A stretch of DNA of 64,000 bases from Rhodococcus_G sp042879035. GTDB lineage: Bacteria; Actinomycetota; Actinomycetes; Mycobacteriales; Mycobacteriaceae. Of the stretch, positions 42,670-51,188 are shown piece by piece. Every line of letters starts with the position of its first letter. The first letter of the stretch is position 1. The translations under genes were made by a program, and so were the position numbers. Location of the stretch: assembly GCF_042879035.1 (NCBI RefSeq), contig NZ_JBIAOU010000002.1, forward strand, positions 124,001 through 188,000, read 5' to 3'. Under the pieces are notes generated by a model. That model saw only the letters and a program-made list of their open reading frames with translations, was not told the origin of the DNA and did no database searches.

Positions 42670-43424
42670 GCCGGAACCTCGAGGTTGCGCAGCCCCTTCG
42701 GATCGAGAACCTCACGGATCAGCCGCAGTTCCTCGCTCGTCGGCTCGCGGGTGACGCCGGCGTCGGCGAGTCCGGCGACCTCGAACGAGGTGTTCTCGGT
42801 GACCTCGTCGGCGGTGACGCCGGGGTGCAGGCTCAGGGCGCGGAACGTGCGGTCGGGGCCGCCGAAGTCGAACGATCCGAGGTTGGTGACGACGCGATAC
42901 ACGTTCAGGTACTTGAACGCCGGGTTCTGCGGGTCGACCTTGTCGTAGCCGACTCCGGAGACGACGTCGACCCCGTCGCAGAAAACCCGGGTGCTGTGCT
43001 TGCCGACCCAGTAGCTGGTGGCGTGGTTGATCGTGTTGCCCGGCGCGCCGCGGACCCCGAACATCTGCCGCTTCGGCTGCTGCAGGGGACCGAACGCGGA
43101 GAGGTTCTGGTTGCCGTGCCGGTCGATCTGGTTGGCGCCCATGACCACGTGCCGGCGACCGGACGCGACGACGTCGAACACCTTCCGGAACGGCATCCAC
43201 CCCTCGACGGCACCCGTCCCGCCGAGGGCGGGGGTGTCCGCGAGAATCAGTGCCTCGCCGTCGGTGATCAGCAGGTCCGGTTCGGTGGTCAGCCGGGCGA
43301 GCCGGGCACCGAGCTGCGACATCGTCGACATCGGGCTGGCCATGATTTCTCCTGCGCCGGAGAAGATCTCGGCGCAGGCGATCGCGCAGTACTCGGCGCG
43401 CGTGACGGTCTCGGTGGCGGTCAT
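42666..43424 (-). CDS. ipdB: Ring-opening CoA-transferase-family hydrolase, beta subunit
   Basis: 252 residues from ATG 43424, which overlaps the ipdA stop (ATGA). CoA-transferase beta fold with MASPMSTMSQLGARLARLTT, GWMPFRKVFDVVASGRRHVV and GAPGNTINHATSYWV. With IpdA it hydrolyses the last steroid ring of COCHEA-CoA. Glu residues used by true CoA transferases are not evident, in keeping with the known use of this pair as a C-C hydrolase. Confidence 0.9.
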   Translation of the reverse strand: MTATETVTRAEYCAIACAEIFSGAGEIMASPMSTMSQLGARLARLTTEPDLLITDGEALILADTPALGGTGAVEGWMPFRKVFDVVASGRRHVVMGANQIDRHGNQNLSAFGPLQQPKRQMFGVRGAPGNTINHATSYWVGKHSTRVFCDGVDVVSGVGYDKVDPQNPAFKYLNVYRVVTNLGSFDFGGPDRTFRALSLHPGVTADEVTENTSFEVAGLADAGVTREPTSEELRLIREVLDPKGLRNLEVPA

Positions 43425-44320
43425 GCCTGCTCCCCGGTCTTCTCGGCATCGGCGTGGAACTGTGTGACGGCGGCCTGGTAGTCCTCCTCGGACCCGGACA
43501 GGAACCGGTCGACGAACGCCTGCCACGATTCGGGGGTCTTCGCGGCCTCGGCGTAGTGCCGCTGGAACTTCTCGTCGCGGCCGTACGAGTCGCCGGCGAC
43601 GGTGAAGTGCGCGCCGTTCGGGGCCTCCACGACACCGTCGACCATCATGCGGTTGAGGATCAGCTGCTGCAGCGGAACCTCCTTGACGAGCTGTTCGGTG
43701 TCGACGATCTTCTCCACCGACAGGTACCGCTTCTCGGCCGCCAGGCAGTAGAGATCGTCGAAGTACGGGTCGACTCCCTGGTAACCGGCGTTGCCGTGCG
43801 CGTCGCCGATGTTCAGGTGCACGAACGCCGCGTCGAGGTTCAGCGCCGGAATCGCGATCAGCGTCTCGGGCCGTCCGGACTCGTCGGGGTAGGGCGACGT
43901 GACGGTCTTCAGTTCGTCGCCCCAGAAGTTCTGCACGTCCGAGCCGAGGCCGGCGCGGATCGGGAGGAACGGCAGGCGCGCGGCCGCGGCTTCGAGCCCG
44001 CACTTGACCATGCCCTCGTCCATCTCGCGGGCGACGAGTTCACCGGAGGTGCGGGCCTTGGCGAACCACGGATCGTAGAACGGCGCCGAGTCCAGCGACA
44101 CGAACCCGTAGTACGCCTTGCGGACCTTGCCCGCCGAGCACAGCAGTCCGAGGTCCGGTCCGCCGTAGGTGACGACGGTCAGATCCTTGACGTCCGAGCG
44201 CAGGATCGCCCGCACGAACGCCATCGGCTTGCGCCGCGAACCCCAGCCGCCGAGGCCGATCGTCATGCCGCTGCGCAGCTCGCCGACCGCCTCGTCGAGC
44301 GTCATCCTCTTGTCACGCAC
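43421..44320 (-). CDS. ipdA: Ring-opening CoA-transferase-family hydrolase, alpha subunit
   Basis: 299 residues. GMTIGLGGWGSRRKPMAFVR gives the glycine-rich CoA-transferase alpha start; GLGSDVQNFWGDELKTVTSP and HLNIGDAHGNAGYQG are family segments. GTG 44320 overlaps echA20 by 8 bp. Partner of IpdB. The pair opens the carbocyclic ring of a CoA thioester late in cholesterol catabolism. Confidence 0.9.
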   Translation of the reverse strand: MRDKRMTLDEAVGELRSGMTIGLGGWGSRRKPMAFVRAILRSDVKDLTVVTYGGPDLGLLCSAGKVRKAYYGFVSLDSAPFYDPWFAKARTSGELVAREMDEGMVKCGLEAAAARLPFLPIRAGLGSDVQNFWGDELKTVTSPYPDESGRPETLIAIPALNLDAAFVHLNIGDAHGNAGYQGVDPYFDDLYCLAAEKRYLSVEKIVDTEQLVKEVPLQQLILNRMMVDGVVEAPNGAHFTVAGDSYGRDEKFQRHYAEAAKTPESWQAFVDRFLSGSEEDYQAAVTQFHADAEKTGEQA

Positions 44321-45092
44321 TGTCTTTCACTCCCTTGTTCGCACGCGGCTTGCCGGTGGCGACGAACTCGTCGCGGTGCTCGTCGGCGACGCCGGCGAGG
44401 TTCAACTCGAACGTGAAGCCCTGCTCGAGTCGGTAGCTGGTGTGCACGTCCTGGACGTCGATCCGGTTGATCGCCTCCTTCGCGCGCCGGATCACCCGAG
44501 TGTCCTTGGCGGCGATCTCGCCGGCGATCTTGATCGCCGCGGCGTCGAGTTCGCCGCGCGGGACGACGTCCCAGACGGAACCGAACTGCTTGAGCGTCTG
44601 GGCGTCGACGTTGCGGGCGGTGTAGTACAGCGTCCGCAACATGTGCTGCGGGACGAGGCGGGCCAGGTGGGTCGCGGCGCCGAGTGCCCCGCGATCGACC
44701 TCGGGCAGCCCGAAGACCGCGTCGTCGGACGCGACGATGACGTCGGCGTTGCCGACCAGGCCGATGCCGCCGCCGACGCAGAAGCCGCCCACGGCGACGA
44801 CGACCGGGACCTCGCAGTCGTACACGGCTGAGAACGCGGCCGCGCAGCCGTGGTTGGCCTCGATCAGGGCGCCGTGTCCCTCGGTGGCCTGCATCTCCTT
44901 GATGTCCACGCCGGCGTTGAAGCCGCGCCCCTCGGCTCGCAGGATCACCACGTGGGTGCTCGGATCCCTGCCTGCCTCGCGGATTGCGTCGGCCAGTTCG
45001 AACCAGCCGCGCGCAGGGATCGCGTTCACGGGCGGGTAGTCGACGGTGACCGTGGTGATGCCGGCCCCGTCGGAAGTGGAGGTGATTCCCAT
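44313..45092 (-). CDS. echA20: Enoyl-CoA-hydratase-family ring D hydrolase
   Basis: 259 residues, crotonase fold: ILRAEGRGFNAGVDIKEMQ and GGFCVGGGIGLVGNADVIVA form the oxyanion hole, GLPEVDRGALGAATHLARLV the second active-site region. EchA20 hydrolyses the five-membered ring D of the HIEC-CoA intermediate. ATG 45092 has AAGGAAA. First gene of the ipd operon, about 25 bp after the KstR2-like site. Confidence 0.9.
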   Translation of the reverse strand: MGITSTSDGAGITTVTVDYPPVNAIPARGWFELADAIREAGRDPSTHVVILRAEGRGFNAGVDIKEMQATEGHGALIEANHGCAAAFSAVYDCEVPVVVAVGGFCVGGGIGLVGNADVIVASDDAVFGLPEVDRGALGAATHLARLVPQHMLRTLYYTARNVDAQTLKQFGSVWDVVPRGELDAAAIKIAGEIAAKDTRVIRRAKEAINRIDVQDVHTSYRLEQGFTFELNLAGVADEHRDEFVATGKPRANKGVKDSA

Positions 45093-45117
45093 GGTGTTTC
45101 CTTAGGTAGGTCGCCAA

Positions 45118-45136
45118 ACCAAGCGATTGCTTGGTA
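45118..45136. promoter_or_regulatory. KstR2-like site between echA20 and the SDR operon
   Basis: ACCAAGC-GATT-GCTTGGT is a spaced dyad. The 14-mer AGCGATTGCTTGGT (45122-45135) fits the right half of the KstR2 motif exactly and the left half with two mismatches. Position between two divergent HIP genes supports it. Confidence 0.7.
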
Positions 45137-45226
45137 AGTTAGCACATCTGCGGGTCGAGCTGGAGTCCGTCGCCCGGACCGCAGTGGAACTCGGGCACCC
45201 GGACGGGTGGCTCACATCGGAGGTAC

Positions 45227-46006
45227 GTGGTGGATCTGGGTCTGGACGGAAGCGTCGTGCTCGTGACCGGCGGAGTTCGCGGCGTGGGGGCGGGCATCAG
45301 CCGCGCGTTCCTGCGGGCGGGCGCGACGGTGGTGACCTGCGCGCGGCGTCCCGCGGACGAGCCGATCGAGGAGGCCGGTCGCGGTGTCGACTTCCTCGCG
45401 TGCGACGTGCGCGACGCCGAACAGATACACGAGATGGTGGAGCGGATCGTCGCACGGCACGGCCGGCTCGACACCGTCGTCAACAACGCGGGCGGTGCGC
45501 CCTTCGCGCTCGCCGCCGACGCGAGCCCGCGCTATCACTCGAAGATCATCGAACTGAACCTTCTTGCGCCGCTGCATGTCTCGCAGGCCGCGAACGCGGT
45601 GATGCAGCAACAGGACTCGGGTGGCTCGATCGTGATGATCTCGAGCGTCAGCGGCGCCCGGCCGTCACCCGGCACCGCGGCCTACGGCGCCGCGAAGGCC
45701 GGCGTCGACAGCCTCACCCGCAGTCTCGCCGTCGAGTGGGCGCCGAAGGTCCGGGTCAACTCGGTCGTCGTCGGCATGGTGGAGACCGAGCTGAGCCACC
45801 TCCACTACGGCGGAGCCGACGGTGTCGCCGCGGTCGGCGACACCGTCCCACTGGGCAGACTCGCCCGTCCCGAGGAGATCGGGAACTGTGCAGTATTCCT
45901 GGCATCGCCGCTGTCGTCGTACGTCAGCGGATCCACCCTGACCGCCCACGGCGGCGGCGAACGTCCCGCCTTCCTGGCGGCGGCAACAACGGAGGAGAGC
46001 AAGTGA
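45227..46006 (+). CDS. SDR-family dehydrogenase (Rv3549c-like)
   Basis: 259 residues. TGGVRGVG, NNAGG, ISSVSG and YGAAK are all present, so it should be active. GTG 45227 follows GGAGG; a second GTG is at 45230. Divergent from echA20, as are Rv3549c and Rv3550. Likely oxidises or reduces a hydroxy/keto group of a steroid-ring intermediate under KstR2 control. Confidence 0.85.
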   Translation: MVDLGLDGSVVLVTGGVRGVGAGISRAFLRAGATVVTCARRPADEPIEEAGRGVDFLACDVRDAEQIHEMVERIVARHGRLDTVVNNAGGAPFALAADASPRYHSKIIELNLLAPLHVSQAANAVMQQQDSGGSIVMISSVSGARPSPGTAAYGAAKAGVDSLTRSLAVEWAPKVRVNSVVVGMVETELSHLHYGGADGVAAVGDTVPLGRLARPEEIGNCAVFLASPLSSYVSGSTLTAHGGGERPAFLAAATTEESK

Positions 46007-46944
46007 GCGGATTGGTGGACGGCCGCGTCGTCATCGTGACGGGCGCGGGCCGCGGCATCGGACGGGCGCACGCGCTGGCGTTCGCGGCGCAGGGCGCCAA
46101 GGTCGTCGTCAACGACATCGGTGTCGCAAAGGACGGCACCGCCGTCGGTGTGGGTAGCGACGGCTCCGCCACCGGCGAGAGCCCCGGCGAGCAGGTCGTC
46201 GCCGAGATCGTCGCGGCCGGCGGAACCGCCGTCGTCAACGGCGACGACGTCGCGGACTGGGACGGTGCACAGAACCTGGTGAGGACCGCCGTCGACAATT
46301 TCGGCGGCCTCGACGTCCTGGTCAACAACGCGGGCTTCCTGCGGGACCGGATGCTCGTCGGGATGAGCGAGCAGGAGTGGGACGCGGTGATCCGCGTGCA
46401 CCTCAAGGGTCACTTCGCCCCGCTGCGTCACGCCGCCGCGTACTGGCGGGCCGAGTCGAAGGCCGGACGCCGGGTCGATGCCCGGATCGTGAACACCAGT
46501 TCGGGTGCGGGCCTGATGGGCAGCATCGGCCAGGGCAACTACGCCGCGGCGAAGGCCGGTATCGCGGAGATGACCATCCAGGCGGCGGCAGAGCTGAAGA
46601 ACTACGGGGTCACCGTCAACGCCATCGCCCCCGCCGCACGCACCCGCATGACGCTCGGCGCGGGCGGTGCGATGGCCGAGAACATGGCCGCGCCCGACAG
46701 TGGTTTCGACGCGATGGCTCCGGAGAACATCTCGCCGCTGGTGGTGTGGCTCGGATCGGCGGAGTCGAAGGACGTCACGGGCCGGGTGTTCGAGGTCGAG
46801 GGCGGTCGGATCACCGTCGCCGAGGGCTGGCGGCACGGACCCACCCAGGACAAGGGCGAGCGCTGGGATCCGAAGGAGATCGGCCCCGTGGTCGCCGATC
46901 TGCTGGCCAAGGCGGAGCCCCCCACGCCCGTCTACGGCGCGTAG
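46003..46944 (+). CDS. SDR-family dehydrogenase (Rv3548c-like)
   Basis: 313 residues, longer than a classical SDR. TGAGRGIGRAHALAFAAQGA, NNAG, NTSSGAG and NYAAAK are intact, with an insert around DGTAVGVGSDGSATGESPGE that is typical of the multifunctional-enzyme type 2-like (3-hydroxyacyl-CoA dehydrogenase) SDR subgroup. GTG 46003 overlaps the previous stop (GTGA) after GGAGGAG. Second gene of the operon. Its end is 3 bp from suspect assembly sequence. Confidence 0.85.
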   Translation: MSGLVDGRVVIVTGAGRGIGRAHALAFAAQGAKVVVNDIGVAKDGTAVGVGSDGSATGESPGEQVVAEIVAAGGTAVVNGDDVADWDGAQNLVRTAVDNFGGLDVLVNNAGFLRDRMLVGMSEQEWDAVIRVHLKGHFAPLRHAAAYWRAESKAGRRVDARIVNTSSGAGLMGSIGQGNYAAAKAGIAEMTIQAAAELKNYGVTVNAIAPAARTRMTLGAGGAMAENMAAPDSGFDAMAPENISPLVVWLGSAESKDVTGRVFEVEGGRITVAEGWRHGPTQDKGERWDPKEIGPVVADLLAKAEPPTPVYGA

Positions 46945-46947
46945 CGC

Positions 46948-47190
46948 AGTGGTGGGGGGGGGGGGGGGCCCCCCCCCCCCGCCCCCCCACCCCCGCCCCC
47001 CCCCCCCCGGGGGCGGGGGGGGCGCGAAAACGTGGCCGGGCGAGAAGCGCCACAGCCGAGGCGGCAGCGGANNNNNNNNNNCGCCCGCCTGGCGCGGCCC
47101 CCCGCCTGGCGTGCGGGGGTGCCCCCCGCCCCGGGGGGGGGGGGGGGTGGGCCCCCCCCCCCCCCCCCGCCCCCCCACCCCCCACCACTG
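46948..47190. other. Scaffold gap (N10 at 47072-47081) with poly-G/poly-C artefact flanks
   Basis: From about 46950 the sequence becomes long runs of G and C, with ten N at 47072-47081 and again runs of G and C to about 47187. The edges AGTGGTGGGG and CCCCACCACT are mutually complementary. Such runs are typical of dark-cycle poly-G reads at contig ends. The true sequence and gap length here are unknown, and no feature should be called in it. Confidence 0.9.
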
Positions 47191-47194
47191 GCCG

Positions 47195-47872
47195 TCAGGC
47201 CCCGGCGGGAGTGCGGACCACGACGACGGTGCCGGGGAAGTACGCGGCCAGTTCCGTGCGCGACTGCTTGAGCGCCGCGGTGCCGTAGCCGTGCTTGCGG
47301 CAGTCGGGCGCCACCCAGACGGCGATGTCGACCTCCTGCCCGGCCAGTTCACCGAACACCAGGCCGACGCTGCGCGGCTCGTCGCCGCTGACGTCCTCGC
47401 ACACGAACCAGGCGGCGGACTCGTCCTCGACTCGGCGCAGGCCCTCGGCGCGCTCGGTCTCCACCCGGTCCGCGGGCCACGGTTTGCCGTCGTCGCCGAC
47501 CTGCTCGGCGGAGCGCACGCGGAACAGTTCGGCATCGCTGTCGCTGGCGCTGAACGGGCGCAGCCGCACGCCGGCCCCGGTCGCGGCGGGACGCTGGTCC
47601 GGCAGCCACTTGAGCGTGGCGTCCAGGTTCCTGACCTCGTCGCTGAGCCGGTCCCGTTCGAGCCGCGTCAGTCGACCGAGCTGCAGCGCCAACACGACCT
47701 CGGCGTTTGCCGAGCTGGTTCCGAGCAGGCCGCTCACGGCGCGCACCGCGCCCTCGTGGTCGTCGCTGTCGACGATCGCGTCGAGCACTTCGTGCCGCAA
47801 CTCGAGCGCCTTCAGCAGCGCAGAGGCGAGCTCACGTCGGTCGAGGATCTGATCTTGGGGGCCGGCCGTCAT
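47195..47872 (-). CDS. GyrA-like helical module fused to a GNAT acetyltransferase domain
   Basis: 225 residues from ATG 47872 (GGGAGA upstream). Residues about 10-90 resemble the helical exit-gate region of DNA gyrase subunit A: ALLKALELRHEVLDAIVDSD and VVLALQLGRLTRLERDRLSD follow the GyrA pattern LxALxxxDEVIxLIR ... ILDMQLRRLTxLER. Residues 102-225 are a GNAT domain with acetyl-CoA motif RKHGYGTAAL at 192-201. Only about 25 residues follow motif A, so the GNAT end is short; the stop lies 5 bp from the artefact region, so truncation is possible. Third gene after fadA5 and the ddn-like gene. Function unknown. Confidence 0.7.
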   Translation of the reverse strand: MTAGPQDQILDRRELASALLKALELRHEVLDAIVDSDDHEGAVRAVSGLLGTSSANAEVVLALQLGRLTRLERDRLSDEVRNLDATLKWLPDQRPAATGAGVRLRPFSASDSDAELFRVRSAEQVGDDGKPWPADRVETERAEGLRRVEDESAAWFVCEDVSGDEPRSVGLVFGELAGQEVDIAVWVAPDCRKHGYGTAALKQSRTELAAYFPGTVVVVRTPAGA

Positions 47873-47963
47873 GACGAATCTCCCTATCCGTGTCGAGTGC
47901 AGTGAGCGTGCGATCACCTCGCATTGTCGGCCACCTCGAACGGAATTTCCACGGACGCGACAT

Positions 47964-48428
47964 CTAGGAACAGACGACGACGGGGATCTGCCGGTCGGTC
48001 CAGGACTGGTAGTCGTCGAACTCGGGATACATCGCCACCAGCCTCGGCCACAGCCGCGCACGTTCCTCGTCGTCGGCGACACGGGCCACGAGAGTGCGTA
48101 CCTCCGAACGGATCTGGACCGTCACGTTCGGGTCCGCCCGCAGATTCAGGTACCACAGCGGGTTCTTCGGCTGCCCGCCCTGGGAGGCGACGAGCACGAC
48201 CTGACTGCCGTCCTCGAGGAACAGCAGCGGGCTCACCCGCGGCTCGCCGGTCTTGCGTCCCGTGGTGGTGAGCAGGCAGATCGGCAGCCCCTTCCTGGCG
48301 GCGCTGCCGACGCGCCACTTGCCGCCGACACGCCCACCGGTCAGCCGGTACGCGACCACGTTCGCCTTCGACATCCACTTGATGAGGGTGCGGGTGAACT
48401 GCGTGTCGAGCATCGGTGGGCGGTCCAT
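47964..48428 (-). CDS. Deazaflavin (F420)-dependent nitroreductase-family protein, Ddn/Rv3547-like
   Basis: 154 residues. LTTTGRKTGEPRVSPLLFLE, SQGGQPKNPLWYLNLRADP and the RAxLWPRLVAMYPEFDDYQ end match the DDN family, split-barrel proteins that bind F420H2. ATG 48428 is 5 bp after the fadA5 stop with AAAGGATC upstream. The fadA5-ddn order equals Rv3546-Rv3547. Physiological role uncertain; reduction of a quinone or steroid intermediate is plausible. Confidence 0.88.
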   Translation of the reverse strand: MDRPPMLDTQFTRTLIKWMSKANVVAYRLTGGRVGGKWRVGSAARKGLPICLLTTTGRKTGEPRVSPLLFLEDGSQVVLVASQGGQPKNPLWYLNLRADPNVTVQIRSEVRTLVARVADDEERARLWPRLVAMYPEFDDYQSWTDRQIPVVVCS

Positions 48429-48433
48429 CTGGG

Positions 48434-49597
48434 TCAGATCCTTTCGATGATCGTCCCGGTCGCGAGGGCTCCGCCCGCACACATGGAGATCAGGGCGGTC
48501 GATCCGTCGCGCCGTTCGAGTTCGTGCAGGGCGGTGGTGATCAGGCGTGACCCGGTGCTGCCGACGGGGTGGCCGAGCGCGAGGGCGCCGCCGTTGACGT
48601 TGACCTTGTCCATGTCGGGGCCGTGCACCTGCGCCCACGACAGTGCGACCGACGCGAACGCCTCGTTGACCTCGAACAGGTCCAGGTCGCCGATCTTCAT
48701 GCCGGCCTTCTCGAGTACCTTCGCGGTGGCCTGCACGGGACCGTCGAGGTGGTACTCCGGCTCGGCGCCGACGAGAACCTGGGAGACGATGCGGGCGCGC
48801 GGCTTCAGACCGAGGGCCAGCGCGCGGTCCGAGTCCATCAGCAGCACCGCGGCCGCACCGTCGGAGATCTGCGATGCGGTACCCGCGGTGTGGATGCCGC
48901 CCTCGAGCACGGGCTTCAACCCGGCCAGCGACTCGGCGGTGGTGTCCCGCAGGCCCTGGTCCCGGGTGACGACGCGGCTCTCGCCCGTCTTGTTGCCCTC
49001 CTTGTCGACGACGGGCGCGGTCACCGGCAGGACCTCGCGGTCGAACCGGCCCTCGTCCCAGGCCTGCTTCGCCAGTGCCTGCGAACGCACACCGAGCACC
49101 TCGATGTCGTCACGGGACAGCCCGCGGCGCTTGGCAATTCGTTCGGCCGCCTCGAACTGGTTGGGCATGTCGATGTTCCACGAGTCGGGGCGGCGGGGGC
49201 CTGCCTCCGTGCCGACGTTCGCGCCGAGCGGCACCTGGGTCATGGCCTCGATGCCGCAGGCGATGCCGATGTCGACGGCGCCGGTGGCGATGAGACCGGC
49301 GACGAGGTGGTTGGCCTGCTGGGCGGAGCCGCACTGGCAGTCGATGGTGGTCGCGCCGACCTGCCACGGGAGCCCGGCGGCCAGCCAGGCGGTGCGGGTG
49401 ACGTTGTTCGACTGTGCGCCGGCCTGGGTCACACAGCCGCCGATGACCTGCTCGACGAGGAGGGGATCGAGTCCGGTCCGCTCGAGCAGTCCGGTCTGGA
49501 CGGCGCCGAGGATCTCGGCAGCGTGGAGACCGGCCAGCCAGCCGCCGCGCTTCCCGATCGGGGTGCGGACGGCCTCGACGATTACTGGTGTGCCCAC
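48434..49597 (-). CDS. fadA5: Steroid side-chain 3-ketoacyl-CoA thiolase
   Basis: 387 residues. Nucleophile Cys89 in TTIDCQCGSAQQANH, GHPVGSTGSR with the catalytic His, and CAGGALATGTI with the second Cys. FadA5 cleaves propionyl- or acetyl-CoA from the sterol side chain. GTG 49597 has AAAGGAG. Divergent from cyp125 with KstR-type boxes between, exactly the Rv3545c/Rv3546 layout. The two downstream genes form its operon. Confidence 0.92.
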   Translation of the reverse strand: MGTPVIVEAVRTPIGKRGGWLAGLHAAEILGAVQTGLLERTGLDPLLVEQVIGGCVTQAGAQSNNVTRTAWLAAGLPWQVGATTIDCQCGSAQQANHLVAGLIATGAVDIGIACGIEAMTQVPLGANVGTEAGPRRPDSWNIDMPNQFEAAERIAKRRGLSRDDIEVLGVRSQALAKQAWDEGRFDREVLPVTAPVVDKEGNKTGESRVVTRDQGLRDTTAESLAGLKPVLEGGIHTAGTASQISDGAAAVLLMDSDRALALGLKPRARIVSQVLVGAEPEYHLDGPVQATAKVLEKAGMKIGDLDLFEVNEAFASVALSWAQVHGPDMDKVNVNGGALALGHPVGSTGSRLITTALHELERRDGSTALISMCAGGALATGTIIERI

Positions 49598-49628
49598 TGC
49601 GGGCTCCTTTCCGTATTTCTTCAAAAAA

Positions 49629-49642
49629 TAGAACACGTTCCC
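49629..49642 (-). promoter_or_regulatory. KstR box in front of fadA5
   Basis: TAGAACACGTTCCC matches the KstR motif except the last base, 31 bp before the fadA5 start. Confidence 0.75.
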
Positions 49643-49705
49643 CAGTGCGGCAAGGACTCTTGCGGGAGATCTTCCGTTGATCTCGGGGCTGTGATTCAAT
49701 ATCGA

Positions 49706-49719
49706 TAGAACGTGTTACA
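49706..49719 (+). promoter_or_regulatory. KstR box in front of cyp125
   Basis: TAGAACGTGTTACA, full match to TNNAACNNGTTNNA, 40 bp before the cyp125 start. Confidence 0.85.
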
Positions 49720-49759
49720 GATCACTGCGCGACATGGTTCGCGAGGGCAGGAGACGGTA

Positions 49760-51034
49760 GTGGCACAGCCCAACATCCCCGCGGGATTCGACTTTACGGA
49801 CCCCGACATCTACGCACACCGGCTTCCGGTGGAGGAGCTCGCCGAGGTTCGCCGCACCCAGCCGGTGTTCTGGGTCGAGCAGCCCGACGGTGTCGGTGGG
49901 TTCAACGACGGTGGCTACTGGTTGGTCACCCGACACGAGGACATCCGGGACGTCTCGATGCGCAGTGACGTGTTCTCCACCTGGCAGAACACCGCGATTC
50001 CCCGCTTTCAGGACGACATCCCGCGCGAGGCGATCGAGCTGCAGCGTTTCGTGCTGCTGAACAAGGACGCCCCGGAGCACACGAAGCTGCGAAAGCTGGT
50101 CTCCCGCGGTTTCACCCCCCGCGCCATCAACGGGCTCAGGGACGAGCTCACCGACCGGGCCGAGAAGATCGTCAAGGCCGCTGCCGCGGAGGGCAGCGGC
50201 GACTTCGTCACCCAGATCTCGGCGGAGCTGCCGCTGCAGGCCATCGCCGAGTTGATCGGTGTGCCGCAGGAGGATCGCGGCAAGCTGTTCGACTGGTCCA
50301 ACCAGATGACCTCCTACGACGATCCGGACAGCGACATCGACCCGGCGGCCGCGTCGATGGAGATCCTCGGCTACGCCTACCAGCTCGCCGAGGCCCGTAA
50401 GGAGAACCCCGGTGACGACATCGTCACCACGCTGATCGAGGCCGACGTCGACGGCGAGGCGCTCACCGCAGAGGAGTTCGGGTTCTTCGTGATCGTGCTC
50501 GCGGTCGCGGGCAACGAAACCACGCGCAATGCAACCACGCACGGCATGAAGGCCTTCATGGACAATCCCGAACAGTGGGAGTTGTTCAAGAAGGAACGCC
50601 CGGCGACCGCGGCGGACGAGATCATCCGCTGGGCCACGCCGGTCGCGGCGTTCCAGCGGACGGCGCTCGAGGACACCGAGATCGGCGGCGTGCAGATCAA
50701 GAAGGGGCAGCGCGTCGTGATGAACTACGTCTCGGCGAACTTCGACGAGGAGGTCTTCGACGAACCGCACAGGTTCGACATCCTCCGGAACCCGAACCCG
50801 CACCTGTCCTTCGGCGGCACCGGTGCGCACTACTGTCTCGGCGCGAACCTGGCCCGCATGGAGATCGACCTGATCTTCAACGCCATCGCCGATTTCGTTC
50901 CCGACCTCGTCGAGGTCTCCAGCCCGCGCCGGCTGCGCTCCGGATGGCTCAACGGCCTCAAGGAGTACCAGGTGGACTACCGGACCCAGGGCGGCAGTGG
51001 GGGCTGCCCGGTCACGCACCAGGGAGCTCGCTGA
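49760..51034 (+). CDS. cyp125: Steroid C26-monooxygenase, cytochrome P450
   Basis: 424 residues. I-helix AGNETTRNATTHG at 250-262, ExxR at 287-290 (EIIR), haem loop FGGTGAHYCLGANLAR with Cys359; the FGGTGAHYCLG form is characteristic of CYP125. It oxidises the terminal methyl of the cholestenone side chain to the carboxylate. GTG 49760 with GGAG 8 nt before; earlier in-frame codons lie in the promoter. A KstR box lies upstream and a strong terminator downstream. Confidence 0.93.
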   Translation: MAQPNIPAGFDFTDPDIYAHRLPVEELAEVRRTQPVFWVEQPDGVGGFNDGGYWLVTRHEDIRDVSMRSDVFSTWQNTAIPRFQDDIPREAIELQRFVLLNKDAPEHTKLRKLVSRGFTPRAINGLRDELTDRAEKIVKAAAAEGSGDFVTQISAELPLQAIAELIGVPQEDRGKLFDWSNQMTSYDDPDSDIDPAAASMEILGYAYQLAEARKENPGDDIVTTLIEADVDGEALTAEEFGFFVIVLAVAGNETTRNATTHGMKAFMDNPEQWELFKKERPATAADEIIRWATPVAAFQRTALEDTEIGGVQIKKGQRVVMNYVSANFDEEVFDEPHRFDILRNPNPHLSFGGTGAHYCLGANLARMEIDLIFNAIADFVPDLVEVSSPRRLRSGWLNGLKEYQVDYRTQGGSGGCPVTHQGAR

Positions 51035-51058
51035 GGGGGAGCCTCCGGGTGCGGGAGC

Positions 51059-51093
51059 AACGCCGGCGGGACCGTCACGGTCCCGCCGGCGTT
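51059..51093 (+). terminator. Strong hairpin terminator of cyp125
   Basis: A perfect 17-bp inverted repeat (51059-51075 with 51077-51093) separated by one base, 24 bp after the cyp125 stop. Confidence 0.85.
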
Positions 51094-51126
51094 GCCGTGC
51101 TGGGGCACTGTCGACCAAAACGGCCG

Positions 51127-51172
51127 CCCGTGAGTCCTTTCGGTCCGGGTGCGGGCCGAAAGGACTCACGGG
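51127..51172. repeat. Hairpin repeat copy 3 (CCCGTGAGTCCTTTCGG family)
   Basis: 46 bp; arms CCCGTGAGTCCTTTCGG and its exact complement. Same core as the copies at 36771 and 37912. It lies between the convergent cyp125 and SnoaL genes. Confidence 0.8.
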
Positions 51173-51188
51173 CGCGGAGCGCCCTGAG

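Noticed and set aside
46950..47190. Proline/glycine-rich frames and apparent inverted repeat in G/C runs
   Set aside because: Produced by poly-G/poly-C artefact sequence around a scaffold gap; not biological features.
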